Assembly (NCBI RefSeq): GCF_016863115.1
Contig: NZ_BOOG01000016.1
Span: 83,293 to 147,292, forward strand
Reading direction: 5' to 3'
DNA from: Sphaerimonospora thailandensis
GTDB lineage: Bacteria > Actinomycetota > Actinomycetes > Streptosporangiales > Streptosporangiaceae
DNA length: 64,000 nucleotides
This document shows, piece after piece, positions 9,489-20,073 of the stretch. Below the pieces are notes generated by a model, which saw only the letters and a program-made list of their open reading frames with translations, made no database searches and was not told the DNA's origin. The position numbers and the translations under genes were made by a program. How positions within the stretch are numbered: the first letter of the stretch is position 1; each line of letters starts with the position of its first letter.

Positions 9489-10796
9489 GTGCTAACCGCG
9501 ATTACCCGGGCATTCCGGACGCCGGACCTGCGCAAGAAGTTGCTCTTCACCTTGGGCATCATCGTGCTGTTCCGGCTGGGCTCGGTGCTTCCCACGCCCG
9601 GCGTCAACTCCGAGAACGTCGCCAAGGCGCTGGAGCAGGCGCAGGCCGGAGAGTCCAACAACATCTACGGGATGGTGCAGTTGTTCAGCGGCGGCGCGCT
9701 GCTGAGACTCTCAGTCTTCGCGCTGGGCATCATGCCGTACATCACCGCGAGCATCATCTTGCAGTTGCTCGTTGTGGTGATCCCCCGTCTTGAGGCCCTG
9801 AAGAAGGAGGGCCAGGCGGGCACCGCGAAGATCACACAATACACCCGATATCTGACCATCGGGCTCGCCGTGCTCCAGTCGACTGCTTTCGTAGCTCTGG
9901 CGCGCTCGGGGCAACTCTTCCCGAACAGCAACCTGCCGGTCCTGCTGAGCAATGACGTCTTCCCGCTCGTGACCATGGTGATCACGATGACGGCTGGCAC
10001 CGCCGTGATCATGTGGCTGGGTGAGCTGATCACCGACCGCGGTATCGGAAACGGCATGTCGGTCCTGATCTTCGCGCAGGTCATCGCGGTCTTTCCTGCC
10101 GAACTGATCAACATCTACCGGCTCAGCCCGTTCAAGTTCGCCGTCGTGATGATCACCGGTATCGCGATGATCGCGTTCGTGGTGTTCATCGAGCAGGCGC
10201 AGCGCCGCGTCCCGGTCCAGTACGCCAAGCGCATGGTGGGCCGGCGGATGTACGGCGGGACCTCGACCTACATCCCGCTGAAGGTGAACCAGGCCGGCAT
10301 CATCCCGGTCATCTTCGCCTCGTCGCTGATGTACCTGCCGCAGTTGGCGGTCACCATGTGGGGCAACAGTGAGAAGCCCAACGTGGTGGTCGAGTGGCTG
10401 GCGCAGAACCTGATGCAGGGCGATCACCCCGTCTACGCGAGCGTGTACTTTCTGCTGATCATTTTCTTCACGTACTTCTACGTGTCGATTACCTTCAACC
10501 CCACTGAAGTGGCCGACAACATGAAGAAGTACGGTGGGTTCATCCCGGGCATCCGTCCGGGCAGGCCGACCGCCGAGTATCTGGGCTTCGTGCTCAACAG
10601 GCTCACGGCCACAGGCGCTCCGTATCTGGGTTTCATCTCGCTGATCCCGGTCGTCGCGCTTGGGGCGGTCGGCGCCAGCGCGAACTTCCCGTTCGGAGGG
10701 ACCAGCATTCTGATCATGGTTGGTGTGGGCCTGGACACGGTCAAGCAGATCGAAAGCCAGCTTCAGCAGCGTAACTACGAGGGCTTCCTGAGATAG
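9489..10796 (+). CDS. secY: Protein translocase subunit SecY
   Basis: Channel subunit of the SecYEG translocon in the plasma membrane. 435 residues with about ten hydrophobic segments. Visible hallmarks are [20 protein letters not shown], the QYTRY loop, [10 protein letters not shown], and [13 protein letters not shown] near the C terminus. The GTG at 9489 follows a GGAGGGA ribosome site; upstream in-frame codons lie in the leader and are rejected. Its stop overlaps the adk GTG by one base (TAGTG), coupling the two, as is usual. Confidence 0.98.
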   Translation: MLTAITRAFRTPDLRKKLLFTLGIIVLFRLGSVLPTPGVNSENVAKALEQAQAGESNNIYGMVQLFSGGALLRLSVFALGIMPYITASIILQLLVVVIPRLEALKKEGQAGTAKITQYTRYLTIGLAVLQSTAFVALARSGQLFPNSNLPVLLSNDVFPLVTMVITMTAGTAVIMWLGELITDRGIGNGMSVLIFAQVIAVFPAELINIYRLSPFKFAVVMITGIAMIAFVVFIEQAQRRVPVQYAKRMVGRRMYGGTSTYIPLKVNQAGIIPVIFASSLMYLPQLAVTMWGNSEKPNVVVEWLAQNLMQGDHPVYASVYFLLIIFFTYFYVSITFNPTEVADNMKKYGGFIPGIRPGRPTAEYLGFVLNRLTATGAPYLGFISLIPVVALGAVGASANFPFGGTSILIMVGVGLDTVKQIESQLQQRNYEGFLR

Positions 10797-11449
10797 TGCG
10801 CCTCGTCTTGGTCGGGCCCCCCGGAGCGGGTAAGGGGACGCAGGCCCAGTTCATCGCATCGCACCTGTCGATCCCGAAGATATCGACCGGTGACATCTTC
10901 CGCGCCAACGTGTCGGGGGGCACGCCCCTCGGCAAGCTCGCCAAGGAGTACATGGACCGCGGCGACCTCGTCCCCGACGAGGTGACGGTCGCCATGGTCC
11001 GAGACCGCCTGTCGGAGGACGACGCGCAGGAGGGCTTCCTCCTCGACGGCTTCCCGCGCAACGTGCCCCAGGCGGAAGTGCTCAAGAAAATGCTGGCCGA
11101 GTTCGGCACGACACTCGACCTGGTCCTCGAGTTGGTCGTCGACGACGATGAGGTCGTCAGGCGGCTGGCCGGCAGACGCACCTGCCGCTCCTGCGGCAAG
11201 GTATGGCACGTGCTGTTCGATCCGCCGGCGGAACCGGGTGTCTGCGACGCCTGCGGCGGCGAGTTGTTCCAGCGCGACGACGATCGGGAGGAGACCATCA
11301 GGCACCGCCTGGAGGTCTACCAGGAGCAGACGGCTCCGCTGGTCGCCTTCTACGCCGACGAGGGCATCCTCGTGGGGGTGGACGCGACCGGGCCCGTCGA
11401 GGAGGTAACCCAGCGGGCGATGGCCGTACTGCGACGGTTCGCCGACTAG
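10796..11449 (+). CDS. adk: Adenylate kinase
   Basis: Cytoplasmic enzyme interconverting AMP + ATP and 2 ADP. 217 residues from a GTG start. The P-loop is [12 protein letters not shown]; the AMP-binding part has [12 protein letters not shown] and LLDGFPRN. The LID has four cysteines in two CxxC pairs (CRSCGKVW, then CDACGGELF), so this is the zinc-binding long form, unlike the shorter, LID-less form of Streptomyces and Mycobacterium; a useful lineage marker. Confidence 0.97.
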   Translation: MRLVLVGPPGAGKGTQAQFIASHLSIPKISTGDIFRANVSGGTPLGKLAKEYMDRGDLVPDEVTVAMVRDRLSEDDAQEGFLLDGFPRNVPQAEVLKKMLAEFGTTLDLVLELVVDDDEVVRRLAGRRTCRSCGKVWHVLFDPPAEPGVCDACGGELFQRDDDREETIRHRLEVYQEQTAPLVAFYADEGILVGVDATGPVEEVTQRAMAVLRRFAD

Positions 11450-11541
11450 GGGACCGCCTGGCAGGGGCTGTCCGTCGCGAGCGTGGGCCGCGCGGACCAG
11501 GGCTGGTTTGCCGGACGCGACCGAGTTGCTTACTCAAGGCG

Positions 11542-11574
11542 TGAACGCCACTCCAATGTATGGAGTGGCGTTCA
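11542..11574. terminator. 14-bp perfect hairpin between adk and map
   Basis: TGAACGCCACTCCA and TGGAGTGGCGTTCA form an exact inverted repeat with a five-base loop, followed by GTCTTAT. Its length and perfection suit a terminator for the secY-adk transcript, but the same sequence could be read as an operator for map, which starts 40 bases later. Confidence 0.6.
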
Positions 11575-11613
11575 GTCTTATATGGGACAATTGACACGAG
11601 GGGGTGCGAATAC

Positions 11614-12465
11614 GTGTTCAAGAAGAGCCGGCACGGGATCCAGATCAAGAGCGCCGAACAGCTGGACAAGATGCGTGCCGCGGGACTGGTGGTGGCCAGG
11701 ACGCTGGAGCTGCTCCGGGCGGCCGTGGAACCCGGGCTCACCCCTCTCGATCTCGATGCCGTCGCGGAGAAGGCCATTCGGGATGAGGGTGCGATCCCGT
11801 CGTTCAAGGGGTACCAGGGCTTTCCCGCCACGATCTGCGCCTCGGTGAACGAGGAGGTCGTTCACGGCATCCCGACGGACCGCCGGAAGCTGCGCGAGGG
11901 CGACGTCATCTCCATCGACTGCGGCGCGATCCTGGACGGCTGGCACGGAGACTCGGCCATCACGGTTCCGGTCGGCGAGGTCGACCCGAAGCTGACCGAG
12001 CTGATGCGGGTCACCGAGGAGGCCATGTGGCGGGGCATCTCGGCCCTGCGGGTCGGCGGCCACCTGTCGGACATCGGCTTTCGGATCGAGCGCTACGTTC
12101 GCTCTCAGGGCCGCTACGGGATCCCGCCTGAGTACGGCGGGCACGGGATCGGCACCGAGATGCACATGGACCCGTGGGTGGCCAACCACGGTAAGCCCGG
12201 CCGGGGACCGCGCTTCGAGGTGGGCATGTGCTTCGCGGTCGAGCCCATGGTCAACCTCGGCACAGAGCGCACGAAGGTTCTCGCGGACGACTGGACCGTG
12301 ATCACGCTTGACGGCAGGGCCTCGGCGCACTTCGAGCACAGCGTCGCGGTGACCGAGGACGGCCCGCTGGTGCTTACCGCCCTTGACGGAGGTGCCTCCC
12401 GATTCGGGCCGCACCACACGGCGGACGCGGAGACAGCCGAGGATCAGGCAACCGGCGAAACCTGA
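11614..12465 (+). CDS. map: Methionine aminopeptidase, type I
   Basis: Removes the initiator methionine from nascent proteins; a two-metal cytoplasmic enzyme. 283 residues from a GTG with a GAGGGGG ribosome site. Metal ligands are recognisable in SIDCGAILDGWHGDSAIT (two Asp), GHGIGTEMHMDP (His) and the CFAVEPM (Glu) and EHSVAVTED (Glu) motifs. The C-terminal 25 residues are an unconserved tail. The strong hairpin upstream suggests its own transcription unit. Confidence 0.96.
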   Translation: MFKKSRHGIQIKSAEQLDKMRAAGLVVARTLELLRAAVEPGLTPLDLDAVAEKAIRDEGAIPSFKGYQGFPATICASVNEEVVHGIPTDRRKLREGDVISIDCGAILDGWHGDSAITVPVGEVDPKLTELMRVTEEAMWRGISALRVGGHLSDIGFRIERYVRSQGRYGIPPEYGGHGIGTEMHMDPWVANHGKPGRGPRFEVGMCFAVEPMVNLGTERTKVLADDWTVITLDGRASAHFEHSVAVTEDGPLVLTALDGGASRFGPHHTADAETAEDQATGET

Positions 12466-12533
12466 ACTGCGTGGCACGCGGCAGCCAAGAAGGCTCCATA
12501 ATAGTCTTATCGCTCTATCAGCGGGAGTTGGTG

Positions 12534-12974
12534 ATGGCGGCAACGCCGGAGATGCGCGCCTCCGACGGCGACCGAGACCGGGTCGCCGCCGCGCTGCGGG
12601 AGCACATGGCGGAGGGCAGGCTCGACGTTGACGAGTTCAACGAACGGCTGGAGCGGGTGTATGAGAGCCGCACCTACGGCGAACTCGCCCGGCTCACCGT
12701 CGACCTGCCCGAGATCGATCTGCACACGCTGCCCGCCACGGTCGGCAGGAGCGGTGACCAGCCGCGTCCGCGTGACAAGGGCCGGGCCGGGTTGAAGGCC
12801 GCCTGGGGCGTGTGGGCGACGGTCAGCATGATCAACTGGGCGGTCTGGCTGGTCGCGATCATCGGTGCCGGCCACCTGATCTATCCGTGGCCGCTGTGGG
12901 TGATGGGCCCGTGGGGCATCGTTCTGCTGATGGGCACGATCTTCGGCGACGGCCAGGCGCGCCGCCGGTCCTGA
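12534..12974 (+). CDS. DUF1707 membrane protein
   Basis: 146 residues. The N-terminal half is a DUF1707 domain (MRASDGDRDRVAAALREHMA, GRLDVDEFNERLERVYESRT, ELARLTVDLP), a short helical module common in actinobacterial membrane proteins. The C-terminal half has two membrane segments (about residues 95-135). Function is not known. ATG at 12534 is preferred over GTG at 12531 because of the GGGAG site. Its position between map and infA is an actinobacterial insertion in the ribosomal cluster. Confidence 0.9.
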   Translation: MAATPEMRASDGDRDRVAAALREHMAEGRLDVDEFNERLERVYESRTYGELARLTVDLPEIDLHTLPATVGRSGDQPRPRDKGRAGLKAAWGVWATVSMINWAVWLVAIIGAGHLIYPWPLWVMGPWGIVLLMGTIFGDGQARRRS

Positions 12975-13102
12975 TCCTCGCCGCTGCTCCTGATCACTCC
13001 GGGGGAGAGGGTCCCGTCGGTCCCTCGTCGGAGGTTCGTTTCGCATTCCGGGCCGTGTTGTCGTAGACTCCTTTGTCGGTTCACTATGACCTTATGCGCC
13101 AA

Positions 13103-13121
13103 GGCGGCCTGGCTGGCCGCC
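13103..13121 (+). promoter_or_regulatory. Hairpin in the infA leader
   Basis: GGCGGCC-TGGCT-GGCCGCC forms a 7-bp stem about 80 bases before infA, in the 227-base gap after the DUF1707 gene. A TTGTCG stretch near 13060 may be part of an infA promoter. The stem may act in transcript control; evidence is only structural. Confidence 0.35.
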
Positions 13122-13201
13122 GCTCTCTGGAAGCGCCCGAAAGGTCGCGGCTACTTAGTGTTCCGAAGCCTCTGACGATCGATCAGTGAAACGCGAGGGC
13201 C

Positions 13202-13423
13202 ATGGCCAAGAAAGACGGCGCCATCGAGATTGAGGGCACTGTGATCGAGTCACTCCCGAACGCCATGTTCCGGGTGCAGCTCGACAACGGCCACAAGGTC
13301 CTTGCCCACATCAGCGGACGGATGCGGATGCACTACATCCGAATCCTCCCCGACGACCGAGTTGTGGTCGAACTGAGTCCCTACGACCTGAGTCGTGGTC
13401 GGATCGTCTACCGGTACAAGTAG
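13202..13423 (+). CDS. infA: Translation initiation factor IF-1
   Basis: IF-1 blocks the ribosomal A site during initiation. 73 residues, the normal length, [20 protein letters not shown], with the OB-fold segment [19 protein letters not shown] and [14 protein letters not shown] at the end. Starts the infA-rpmJ-rpsM-rpsK-rpsD-rpoA-rplQ group. Confidence 0.98.
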   Translation: MAKKDGAIEIEGTVIESLPNAMFRVQLDNGHKVLAHISGRMRMHYIRILPDDRVVVELSPYDLSRGRIVYRYK

Positions 13424-13468
13424 GTTCCCCCTCTCAGGAGGGCGGACCGCGCGGAACGAATTAGGACT

Positions 13469-13582
13469 ATGAAGGTCAAGCCGAGCGTCAAGAAGATCTG
13501 CGACAAGTGCAAGGTGATCCGCCGGCACGGTCGCGTCATGGTGATCTGCGACAACCTGCGCCACAAGCAGCGCCAGGGCTAG
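13469..13582 (+). CDS. rpmJ: 50S ribosomal protein L36, zinc-binding form
   Basis: 37 residues, beginning [20 protein letters not shown] and ending RHKQRQG. The zinc ligands are Cys11, Cys14, Cys27 and His32, so it is the C+ form. The start is supported by length and by position 45 bases after infA. The stop is TAG at 13580. Confidence 0.97.
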   Translation: MKVKPSVKKICDKCKVIRRHGRVMVICDNLRHKQRQG

Positions 13583-13712
13583 TCGAGTCGCAGCGGCCCC
13601 GCTGAGCCCGCTCTGGTGGCGGACTCGAGGCACGTGGGGCCGGACAACAGAAATCGCGTCTCACACCCGCGCAGGCGGTTTCCGGAAGCGGAAGCCGTAC
13701 CACGTGGGAGAC

Positions 13713-13731
13713 CCCCGGTCGGAGGCCGGGG
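13713..13731 (+). promoter_or_regulatory. Hairpin in the rpsM leader
   Basis: CCCCGG and CCGGGG can pair around a seven-base loop within the 220-base leader before rpsM, followed by more G/C runs. In E. coli S4 controls the alpha operon through a leader pseudoknot before rpsM; the comparable position is notable but no pseudoknot was worked out here. Confidence 0.35.
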
Positions 13732-13802
13732 CCCTCGCCCCGGGCATGGGGAGGGGAGTCGAGGCGCAGGACCTCCGCCATACCGAAGGAGAATGCCCGA
13801 CC

Positions 13803-14183
13803 ATGGCCCGCCTGGTTGGCGTCGACCTCCCCCGCGACAAGCGGCTGGAGATCGCTCTCACCTACATTTTCGGAATCGGCCGCACCCGCGCCCAGGAGAT
13901 CCTGGAGGCGACGGGCATCAGCCCCGACCTGCGTGTCCACCAGCTCACCGATGCCGAGCTGGTCCCGATGCGTGACTTCATCGAGGCGAACTACAAGATC
14001 GAGGGTGACCTCCGCCGCGAGGTTCAGGCCGACATCCGCCGCAAGATCGAGATCGGCTGTTACCAGGGCATCCGGCACCGCAAGGGGCTGCCCGTCCACG
14101 GCCAGCGGACGCAGACGAACGCCCGCACCCGCAAGGGCAAGAAGAAGACCGTGGCCGGCAAGAAGAAGCCGGGCAAGAAGTAG
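13803..14183 (+). CDS. rpsM: 30S ribosomal protein S13
   Basis: S13 contacts the large subunit and P-site tRNA. 126 residues: [34 protein letters not shown], and [20 protein letters not shown] with a basic tail. GAAGGAGAA precedes the ATG. rpsK follows after 35 bases. Confidence 0.98.
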   Translation: MARLVGVDLPRDKRLEIALTYIFGIGRTRAQEILEATGISPDLRVHQLTDAELVPMRDFIEANYKIEGDLRREVQADIRRKIEIGCYQGIRHRKGLPVHGQRTQTNARTRKGKKKTVAGKKKPGKK

Positions 14184-14218
14184 TCCTAGTAGCCACCATT
14201 CCAGGAGATAGCGCTTAA

Positions 14219-14623
14219 ATGCCGCCGAAGAGCCGCCAGGGCGCACCGAAGAAGGTGCGCCGCAAGGAGAAGAAGAACGTCGCTCACGGGCACGCCCACA
14301 TCAAGAGCACGTTCAACAACACGATCGTTTCGATCACCGACCCCAACGGGAACGTGATCTCCTGGGCCAGCGCCGGTCACGTCGGGTTCAAGGGCTCCCG
14401 CAAGTCCACCCCGTTCGCCGCGCAGATGGCTGCCGAGAACGCCGCTCGCCGGGCCATGGAGCACGGCATGCGCAAGGTCGACGTGTTCGTCAAGGGTCCC
14501 GGCTCCGGTCGGGAGACCGCGATCCGTTCGCTCCAGGCCACCGGCCTGGAGGTCGGGTCCATCCAGGACGTCACCCCCGTTCCGCACAACGGCTGCCGCC
14601 CGCCCAAGCGCCGTCGCGTCTGA
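14219..14623 (+). CDS. rpsK: 30S ribosomal protein S11
   Basis: S11 forms the platform near the mRNA exit site. 134 residues. Hallmarks are [19 protein letters not shown] and the end [17 protein letters not shown]. The ribosome site is AGGAGA, nine bases upstream. Confidence 0.98.
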   Translation: MPPKSRQGAPKKVRRKEKKNVAHGHAHIKSTFNNTIVSITDPNGNVISWASAGHVGFKGSRKSTPFAAQMAAENAARRAMEHGMRKVDVFVKGPGSGRETAIRSLQATGLEVGSIQDVTPVPHNGCRPPKRRRV

Positions 14624-14642
14624 GCTCAGGAGATAGAAAGAA

Positions 14643-15269
14643 ATGGCTCGTTACACGGGTCCGGACTGCAAGCTCTGCCGCCGTGAGAAGACGAAGCTCT
14701 TCCTCAAGGGCAAGAAGTGCGAGTCCGCCAAGTGCCCCATCGAGATCCGTCCTTACCCGCCGGGTGAGCACGGCCGCGGCCGTCCGAAGGAGTCTGAGTA
14801 CCAGCTCCAGCTTCGTGAGAAGCAGAAGACCCGCCGCATCTACGGCGTCCTCGAGAAGCAGTTCCACAACTACTACGAGGAAGCCAACCGCAAGGCAGGA
14901 AAGACCGGTGAGAACCTCCTCCAGATCCTGGAGAGCCGTCTCGACAACGTGGTCTACCGCGCCGGTTTCGCCGAGTCGCGCGACGCCGCCCGCCAGCAGG
15001 TGCGCCACGGCCACTTCCTGGTGAACGGCAGGAAGGTCGACATCCCGTCGTACCGGGTGCGCGAGCACGACATCATCGAGGTGCGCGAGAAGGCTCGGGG
15101 CCTCATGCCGTACGAGGTCGCGCGCGCGGTCGCCGGCGACAAGACCGTCCCGGCGTGGCTGGGCGTGTCCGCCGAGCAGATGCGCGTCCTCGTGCACCAG
15201 CTCCCGGTCCGCCAGCAGATCGACACGCTGGTCCAGGAGCAGCTGATCGTCGAGCTCTACTCGAAGTAG
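14643..15269 (+). CDS. rpsD: 30S ribosomal protein S4, zinc-binding form
   Basis: S4 starts 16S rRNA folding. 208 residues. The N terminus has four cysteines (CKLC, then CESAKC), a zinc-binding form; the S4 RNA-binding domain is [20 protein letters not shown], then [20 protein letters not shown]. Several actinobacteria have a zinc-free S4 paralogue elsewhere; it is not seen here. Confidence 0.98.
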   Translation: MARYTGPDCKLCRREKTKLFLKGKKCESAKCPIEIRPYPPGEHGRGRPKESEYQLQLREKQKTRRIYGVLEKQFHNYYEEANRKAGKTGENLLQILESRLDNVVYRAGFAESRDAARQQVRHGHFLVNGRKVDIPSYRVREHDIIEVREKARGLMPYEVARAVAGDKTVPAWLGVSAEQMRVLVHQLPVRQQIDTLVQEQLIVELYSK

Positions 15270-15325
15270 TAGGGCTCGTGGCCAGGGCTCGCGGTTAGAG
15301 CCCGCGGTCTCAGATATCGCATGGC

Positions 15326-15358
15326 GCCGTACGGCCCGCCCCGCGCGAGCCGTACGGC
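15326..15358 (+). promoter_or_regulatory. Paired palindromes in the rpoA leader
   Basis: The ten-base palindrome GCCGTACGGC occurs twice, 13 bases apart, in the 156-base gap before rpoA. The copies can each bind a dimeric protein or pair with each other as a 10-bp stem. The same core (CGTACGG) recurs often in this genome, so a mere base-composition habit is possible. Confidence 0.4.
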
Positions 15359-15425
15359 ATCATGGTTGTAAGCGAGTGGCGTCAAATAGCGGGCGTCACC
15401 GTAATTCGGGACAGGGAGTTCCCAC

Positions 15426-16442
15426 ATGCTGATCGCACAGCGCCCGAGCCTCCAGGAGGAGACGCTCGAGGAGCACCGGTCCAGGTTCGTCATCGAGCCG
15501 CTGGAGCCGGGCTTCGGTTACACCATCGGCAACTCGCTGCGGCGCACGCTGCTGTCCTCCATTCCGGGGGCGGCCGTCACGAGCATCCGCATCGAGGGCG
15601 TGCTGCACGAGTTCTCGACCGTGCCGGGGGTCAAGGAAGACGTCACCGACATCATCCTGAACCTCAAGTCGCTGGTCGTCTCGTCCGAGCACGACGAGCC
15701 CGTGGTGATGTACCTCCGCAAGCAGGGCCCCGGTGAGGTCACCGCCGCCGACATCGCGCCTCCGGCCGGTGTCGAGGTGCACAACCCCGACCTGCACATC
15801 GCCACGCTGAACGGCAAGGCGAAGCTGGAGATGGAGCTGACCGTCGAGCGCGGTCGTGGCTACGTCTCCGCGGCGCAGAACAAGCAGCCGGGTCAGGAGA
15901 TCGGCCGGATTCCGATCGACTCGATCTACTCTCCGGTGCTCAAGGTCACCTACAAGGTCGAGGCCACCCGTGTCGAGCAGCGCACGGACTTCGACCGTCT
16001 GATCCTCGACGTCGAGACCAAGCCGTCCATGAAGCCCCGCGACGCGGTGGCCTCGGCCGGTAAGACCCTGGTCGAGCTGTTCGGCCTGGCTCGTGAGCTC
16101 AACGTCGAGGCCGAGGGCATCGACATCGGCCCGTCGCCGACCGACGCCGCCCTCGCCGCCGATCTGGCACTGCCGATCGAGGAGCTGAACCTCACGGTCC
16201 GCTCCTACAACTGTCTCAAGCGCGAGGGCATCCACACCGTGGGTGAGCTCGTCGCCCGCAGCGAGCAGGACCTCCTCGACATCAGGAACTTCGGCGCCAA
16301 GTCGATAGAGGAAGTCAAGCAGAAGCTGCACGAGATGGGCCTCGCTCTCAAGGACTCCCCGCCCGGATTCGACCCCACCGCGGTCGCCGGCGCCGGGTTC
16401 GACGACGAGGACGGCGGCTTCATCGAGACCGAGCAGTACTGA
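15426..16442 (+). CDS. rpoA: RNA polymerase alpha subunit
   Basis: Scaffold of the polymerase core and contact for activators. 338 residues. The N-terminal domain has [20 protein letters not shown]; the C-terminal domain starts near residue 255 and has [20 protein letters not shown] and [20 protein letters not shown]. The acidic tail ([13 protein letters not shown]) is typical of actinobacteria. Confidence 0.99.
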   Translation: MLIAQRPSLQEETLEEHRSRFVIEPLEPGFGYTIGNSLRRTLLSSIPGAAVTSIRIEGVLHEFSTVPGVKEDVTDIILNLKSLVVSSEHDEPVVMYLRKQGPGEVTAADIAPPAGVEVHNPDLHIATLNGKAKLEMELTVERGRGYVSAAQNKQPGQEIGRIPIDSIYSPVLKVTYKVEATRVEQRTDFDRLILDVETKPSMKPRDAVASAGKTLVELFGLARELNVEAEGIDIGPSPTDAALAADLALPIEELNLTVRSYNCLKREGIHTVGELVARSEQDLLDIRNFGAKSIEEVKQKLHEMGLALKDSPPGFDPTAVAGAGFDDEDGGFIETEQY

Positions 16443-16592
16443 CCTGCGCGGTTCGTCGATCCGCTGATCACAACTGTCCGTCTCAGCTCGATGAACTGAT
16501 GAGACGGCGATGACAAGTCACGACCGGTTCGCCGGTCGGCCCGACCCCGGTACCTCATACGGCCGGGGCGGGTTATTCATGAGGAGCATGAA

Positions 16593-17126
16593 ATGCCCAA
16601 GCCCACCAAGGGCGCCCGTCTCGGCGGCAGCCCGGCGCACGAGCGGCTGATCCTGGCGAACCTCGCCACCCAGCTGTTCCAGCACGGCCGGATCCGCACC
16701 ACCGAGGCCAAGGCCAAGCGTCTCCGCCCGCTCGCGGAGAAGCTGATCACCAAGGCGAAGAAGGGCGACATCCACAACCGGCGCCAGGTGCTGACCGTCG
16801 TCCGGGACAAGAGCGTCGTCCACCACCTCTTCACCGAGATCGCGCCGACGTTCGCCGAGCGTCCCGGTGGCTACACCCGGATCACCAAGCTCGGTCCGCG
16901 CCGTGGCGACGCCGCGCCGATGGCCGTCATCGAGCTGGTGAGCGAGCCGATGAACGCGGTCCGCGTCGGGCGTACGGCTCCCGCCGAGGCGGCAGAGGCG
17001 GCCGAGCAGGGCCAGACGGAGGCGCCGGCTCAGGAGAGCGCCGCTCAGGAGGCACCGGAGGCCGCCGTCGCGGAGTCCGCTGAGGCCGCCGTACCCGCCG
17101 AGGGCAGCGGAGAGACCAAGGCCTGA
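16593..17126 (+). CDS. rplQ: 50S ribosomal protein L17 with Ala/Glu-rich tail
   Basis: L17 lies near the tunnel exit. 177 residues. The L17 domain fills the first 120 residues ([60 protein letters not shown]). The rest is a low-complexity Ala/Glu tail, absent in E. coli but common in actinobacteria. A perfect terminator follows 15 bases after the stop. Confidence 0.97.
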   Translation: MPKPTKGARLGGSPAHERLILANLATQLFQHGRIRTTEAKAKRLRPLAEKLITKAKKGDIHNRRQVLTVVRDKSVVHHLFTEIAPTFAERPGGYTRITKLGPRRGDAAPMAVIELVSEPMNAVRVGRTAPAEAAEAAEQGQTEAPAQESAAQEAPEAAVAESAEAAVPAEGSGETKA

Positions 17127-17141
17127 TTTGCGGCATGGTGC

Positions 17142-17181
17142 GCGGACCCAGTTTCCCCTCGGGAAACTGGGTCCGCTTTTC
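17142..17181 (+). terminator. Intrinsic terminator after rplQ
   Basis: A 16-bp perfect stem (GCGGACCCAGTTTCCC and its complement) with a three-base loop CTC, followed by TTTTCGTT. This is the best Rho-independent terminator in the window and ends the alpha cluster. Confidence 0.93.
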
Positions 17182-17210
17182 GTTGTACGGCTGCCTGAGG
17201 GAGGAGCTTC

Positions 17211-18113
17211 GTGGATCGAGACGTACGGCTGAGGCTGGACCTGGGCTATGACGGCACCGAGTTCTCCGGATGGGCCAAGCAACCCGGACGGCGCACCGTC
17301 CAGGGCGAGTTGGAGGACGCCTTCGGCCGGATCCTGCGACTGGAGGTCCCGCCCGCGCTGACCGTCGCCGGCCGCACCGACGCGGGAGTCCACGCCCGTG
17401 GCCAGGTCGCGCACGTGGACGTCCCCATGTCCGCGTTGGCCGCGGTCGGCATGCGCCAGTCGGCAGCTCCCCACGGCATGGCCCAGGGAGGGAGCGAGGC
17501 GTCCACCGGTTCGGCCGCGGGGGCGGCCGCCGGCTTGATCAGGAGGCTGGCCGGTGTGTTACCGCCAGATGTCCGGGTTCATGCCGTCTCCGTCGCTCCT
17601 GAGGGCTTCGACGCCCGGTTCTCCGCGCTTTCCCGCCGGTACGGCTACCGCGTGTGCGACGCGCCCGGGGGCGTCGATCCCCTGCGCCGCCGCGAGGTGC
17701 TCTGGCACAGCCGTCCGCTGGACGTCGAACTCATGAACGCGGCGGCCGTCCGGTTGCTGGGGGAGCACGACTTCGCCGCCTTCTGCAAGCGCCGTGAGGG
17801 CGCCACCACGATCCGTGAGCTGCGGCGGCTCGACCTGGACCGGGGAGCCGACGGGATCATCCTCGCGACCGTGGCGGCCGACGCGTTCTGCCACTCGATG
17901 GTCAGGGCTCTGGTGGGCTCCCTGCTGGTGGTCGGAGAGGGCAGGCGGCCGGTCGGGTGGCCGGGGGAGGTGCTGGGCAGAGCCGTACGCGACTCGGGCG
18001 TGCATGTCGCGCCCGCGCACGGCCTGACGCTGGAGGAGGTGCGCTATCCGGCCGAGGCCGAGTTGGCCCGGCGCGCCCTGCAGACGCGCCGGGTCCGCAC
18101 GCTCAGCCGGTGA
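17211..18113 (+). CDS. truA: tRNA pseudouridine(38-40) synthase
   Basis: Makes pseudouridine at positions 38-40 of the tRNA anticodon arm. 300 residues from a GTG with a GAGGAG site. The catalytic Asp lies in [15 protein letters not shown]; other family segments are [20 protein letters not shown] and [14 protein letters not shown] stretch near residues 80-105 ([20 protein letters not shown]) looks like an insert. The 3' end overlaps the 3' end of the convergent membrane-protein gene by 11 bases. Confidence 0.96.
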   Translation: MDRDVRLRLDLGYDGTEFSGWAKQPGRRTVQGELEDAFGRILRLEVPPALTVAGRTDAGVHARGQVAHVDVPMSALAAVGMRQSAAPHGMAQGGSEASTGSAAGAAAGLIRRLAGVLPPDVRVHAVSVAPEGFDARFSALSRRYGYRVCDAPGGVDPLRRREVLWHSRPLDVELMNAAAVRLLGEHDFAAFCKRREGATTIRELRRLDLDRGADGIILATVAADAFCHSMVRALVGSLLVVGEGRRPVGWPGEVLGRAVRDSGVHVAPAHGLTLEEVRYPAEAELARRALQTRRVRTLSR

Positions 18114-19953
18114 CGCGCTTTTCGATCACCTTGGCGGTGTGATCGCGGAAGGCTCCGCTGATCGGCCCCAGGGTCTTGTCCTTGTCATCAGGGGTGTGAC
18201 CGTCGGCGTAGGTGGCGTAGCTGAAGACGACGTAGCGCCCCCACACCATGCCGGCCGCGTAGCCGCCGGAGATCGAGACCCGGTCGGCGCGGCTGGCCCG
18301 GCTGCCGTCGAGACCGCGGAACCACACGTTGCCGCCGAGGTCCTTGGCCTGGTCGACGGCGAGCGCGGCCTCCTTGGAGGGGAGCACGGCGATGCCCGTC
18401 GTGACGGCGTACTCCCGCTTGCCGTCCACATAGGTGGCGCGAACCACGCGCCGGCACTGGTGCTGCTCGAGGGCCCTGGCGAAGGCACCGGCGGCTGCGC
18501 GCTCGCACTTCTCGGTGATGCCGACCTTCACTCGCCGGTATGTGCGCCCGGCGAGGGTGATCTTCTGCTCGGGGAACGTTTCGGAGACGGTCAGCGTCCG
18601 CGGGTCGGTCGTCTCGGAGTCCAGGATCGCGGAGGCGGCGCCGGTCTGCTGGGGGAAGGCGGTCGCGTCGGGATCCGGGGCGGAGGCGTCCGTGGTGGGA
18701 GCGACGGTGGCTCCCGCCGTCCCGCCGTTCGCGGAGCCGCCCGGCTGGTCGGCGTAGGCGAAGTAGGCCGCCGTGCCGATCGCGCCGATCACGACCACGG
18801 AGCAGGCGGTGAGCAGCACCTTCCGCAGGCCGCCGCCCCCGCCGTCGGTCGTGGCGGCCCCCGGGGATCCGTTGCCCGGCCCGCCCGGCACGCCCCGTGT
18901 GGCCTCCGACGGCGGCACGGCCGGTCCGAACCCCGGTGGCGGGGACGGCTTGCCGGCCCGGGCCGGCGTCACCGGGGTAAAGGCGAACGGCGTCGAGTCG
19001 GGTGCCGGGGAGCCGGACGGGAGCCCCTGCTGGGACACCGCTGGAGGCGGCATGGGCCCAGCGGGGGGTGCTGCGGCGGGAATCGGTCCTGGGGGCGTCT
19101 GGAGGGATGTCTGGGGCCGCACCTCTCGCGGGGCATCGGACGGCGCTCCTCCCCCCGCAGGGAGCGCCCGCGTCTCCGGCGTCTCCCGCGGCGCGGGGAC
19201 GCCGATCGGCATGCCGTCCGTGCTGTGTGCGGGCTCATGCGCGGATCCGGTGCCGGCAGCGTCGGCGGCGATCTGCGAGGGGGCCATGTCGGTCGGCTGG
19301 CGGGCCGGGGCCCCGTCCGGTGGCGGGACCTGCGCCTGTGGCGGCCCGGCCGATGTCGCCTCGGCCCCGCGCTGCGGGTGCCTCTGGTCGTCCCCGTGCG
19401 AAGTGGGTGGCGGCGAAGTGGGCGGCGGGGAAGGGGGCGGCGGCCATGGGGCGCCGAACGGACGGGTGACGGCGGCGGTGGGCGCGCCGGGCCAGGCGGC
19501 GGGCGACGGATGGTCGGGCTCACCCGGCAGCCGGGGCGGCCACGCGGGAAACTCGGGGGGACCCGGCATACGGAAGCGCGCGGTGTCGTCGGGTTGCGGG
19601 GTTTCGGGGGGCTGTGGGGTTTCGGGCGGCTGAGGAGACTGCCCGTACGGTCGTTGGTCCCCCTGCGTCGGGGCACCTCCGTAGATCGGCTGATATCCCT
19701 GTGCTTCCTGACGCCAGTACGCCTGATGATGCCCCGGGGCCTGGGCCTGGACATGGCCGTAGGTCCAAGTGGTATCGACAGTGCCGTGCTCATTTGGGCT
19801 GCCCGCAATGCCGGGGGCTCCCGGAGCGTCTGCCGGCGCCTGGCCGAAGCTCGGCGGTGGCATGGGCGGCGCCGCCGAGCCCTCGGCGTCGGACTCGCGG
19901 CGAGTCCACGCCGGGTCGTTTTCGTGCTCGGAACCGGAATCCTGGCCACGCAT
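18103..19953 (-). CDS. Proline-rich single-pass membrane protein, paralogue 1
   Basis: 616 residues, not assigned to a named family. About residues 1-370 are a low-complexity Pro/Ala/Gly-rich region, likely disordered and cytoplasmic. One membrane segment follows ([20 protein letters not shown]), then a Thr/Ala-rich linker and a C-terminal domain of about 170 residues, probably outside the cell. That domain has two cysteines ([22 protein letters not shown]), which may form a disulphide, and the segment [20 protein letters not shown]. The same layout and segments recur in the next gene downstream in coordinates, so they are paralogues. Function unknown; topology suggests an envelope sensor or anchor. 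Confidence 0.8.
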   Translation of the reverse strand: MRGQDSGSEHENDPAWTRRESDAEGSAAPPMPPPSFGQAPADAPGAPGIAGSPNEHGTVDTTWTYGHVQAQAPGHHQAYWRQEAQGYQPIYGGAPTQGDQRPYGQSPQPPETPQPPETPQPDDTARFRMPGPPEFPAWPPRLPGEPDHPSPAAWPGAPTAAVTRPFGAPWPPPPSPPPTSPPPTSHGDDQRHPQRGAEATSAGPPQAQVPPPDGAPARQPTDMAPSQIAADAAGTGSAHEPAHSTDGMPIGVPAPRETPETRALPAGGGAPSDAPREVRPQTSLQTPPGPIPAAAPPAGPMPPPAVSQQGLPSGSPAPDSTPFAFTPVTPARAGKPSPPPGFGPAVPPSEATRGVPGGPGNGSPGAATTDGGGGGLRKVLLTACSVVVIGAIGTAAYFAYADQPGGSANGGTAGATVAPTTDASAPDPDATAFPQQTGAASAILDSETTDPRTLTVSETFPEQKITLAGRTYRRVKVGITEKCERAAAGAFARALEQHQCRRVVRATYVDGKREYAVTTGIAVLPSKEAALAVDQAKDLGGNVWFRGLDGSRASRADRVSISGGYAAGMVWGRYVVFSYATYADGHTPDDKDKTLGPISGAFRDHTAKVIEKRVTG

Positions 19954-20073
19954 ACGCGGAAGCGTATAGGCGCACGCGAGATCGACGTGCCGCTATGGGC
20001 GTTTCCGTATCTGCCCCGGCGGCGGCCCGCCCCCCGCTTCCATCGCCCAGAACGACGCGTCGACCGGCCGGTT

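Noticed and set aside
11590..11596. TTGACA just before map as a -35 box.
   Set aside because: The matching -10 box would fall inside the coding start; no good TANNNT follows at the right distance.
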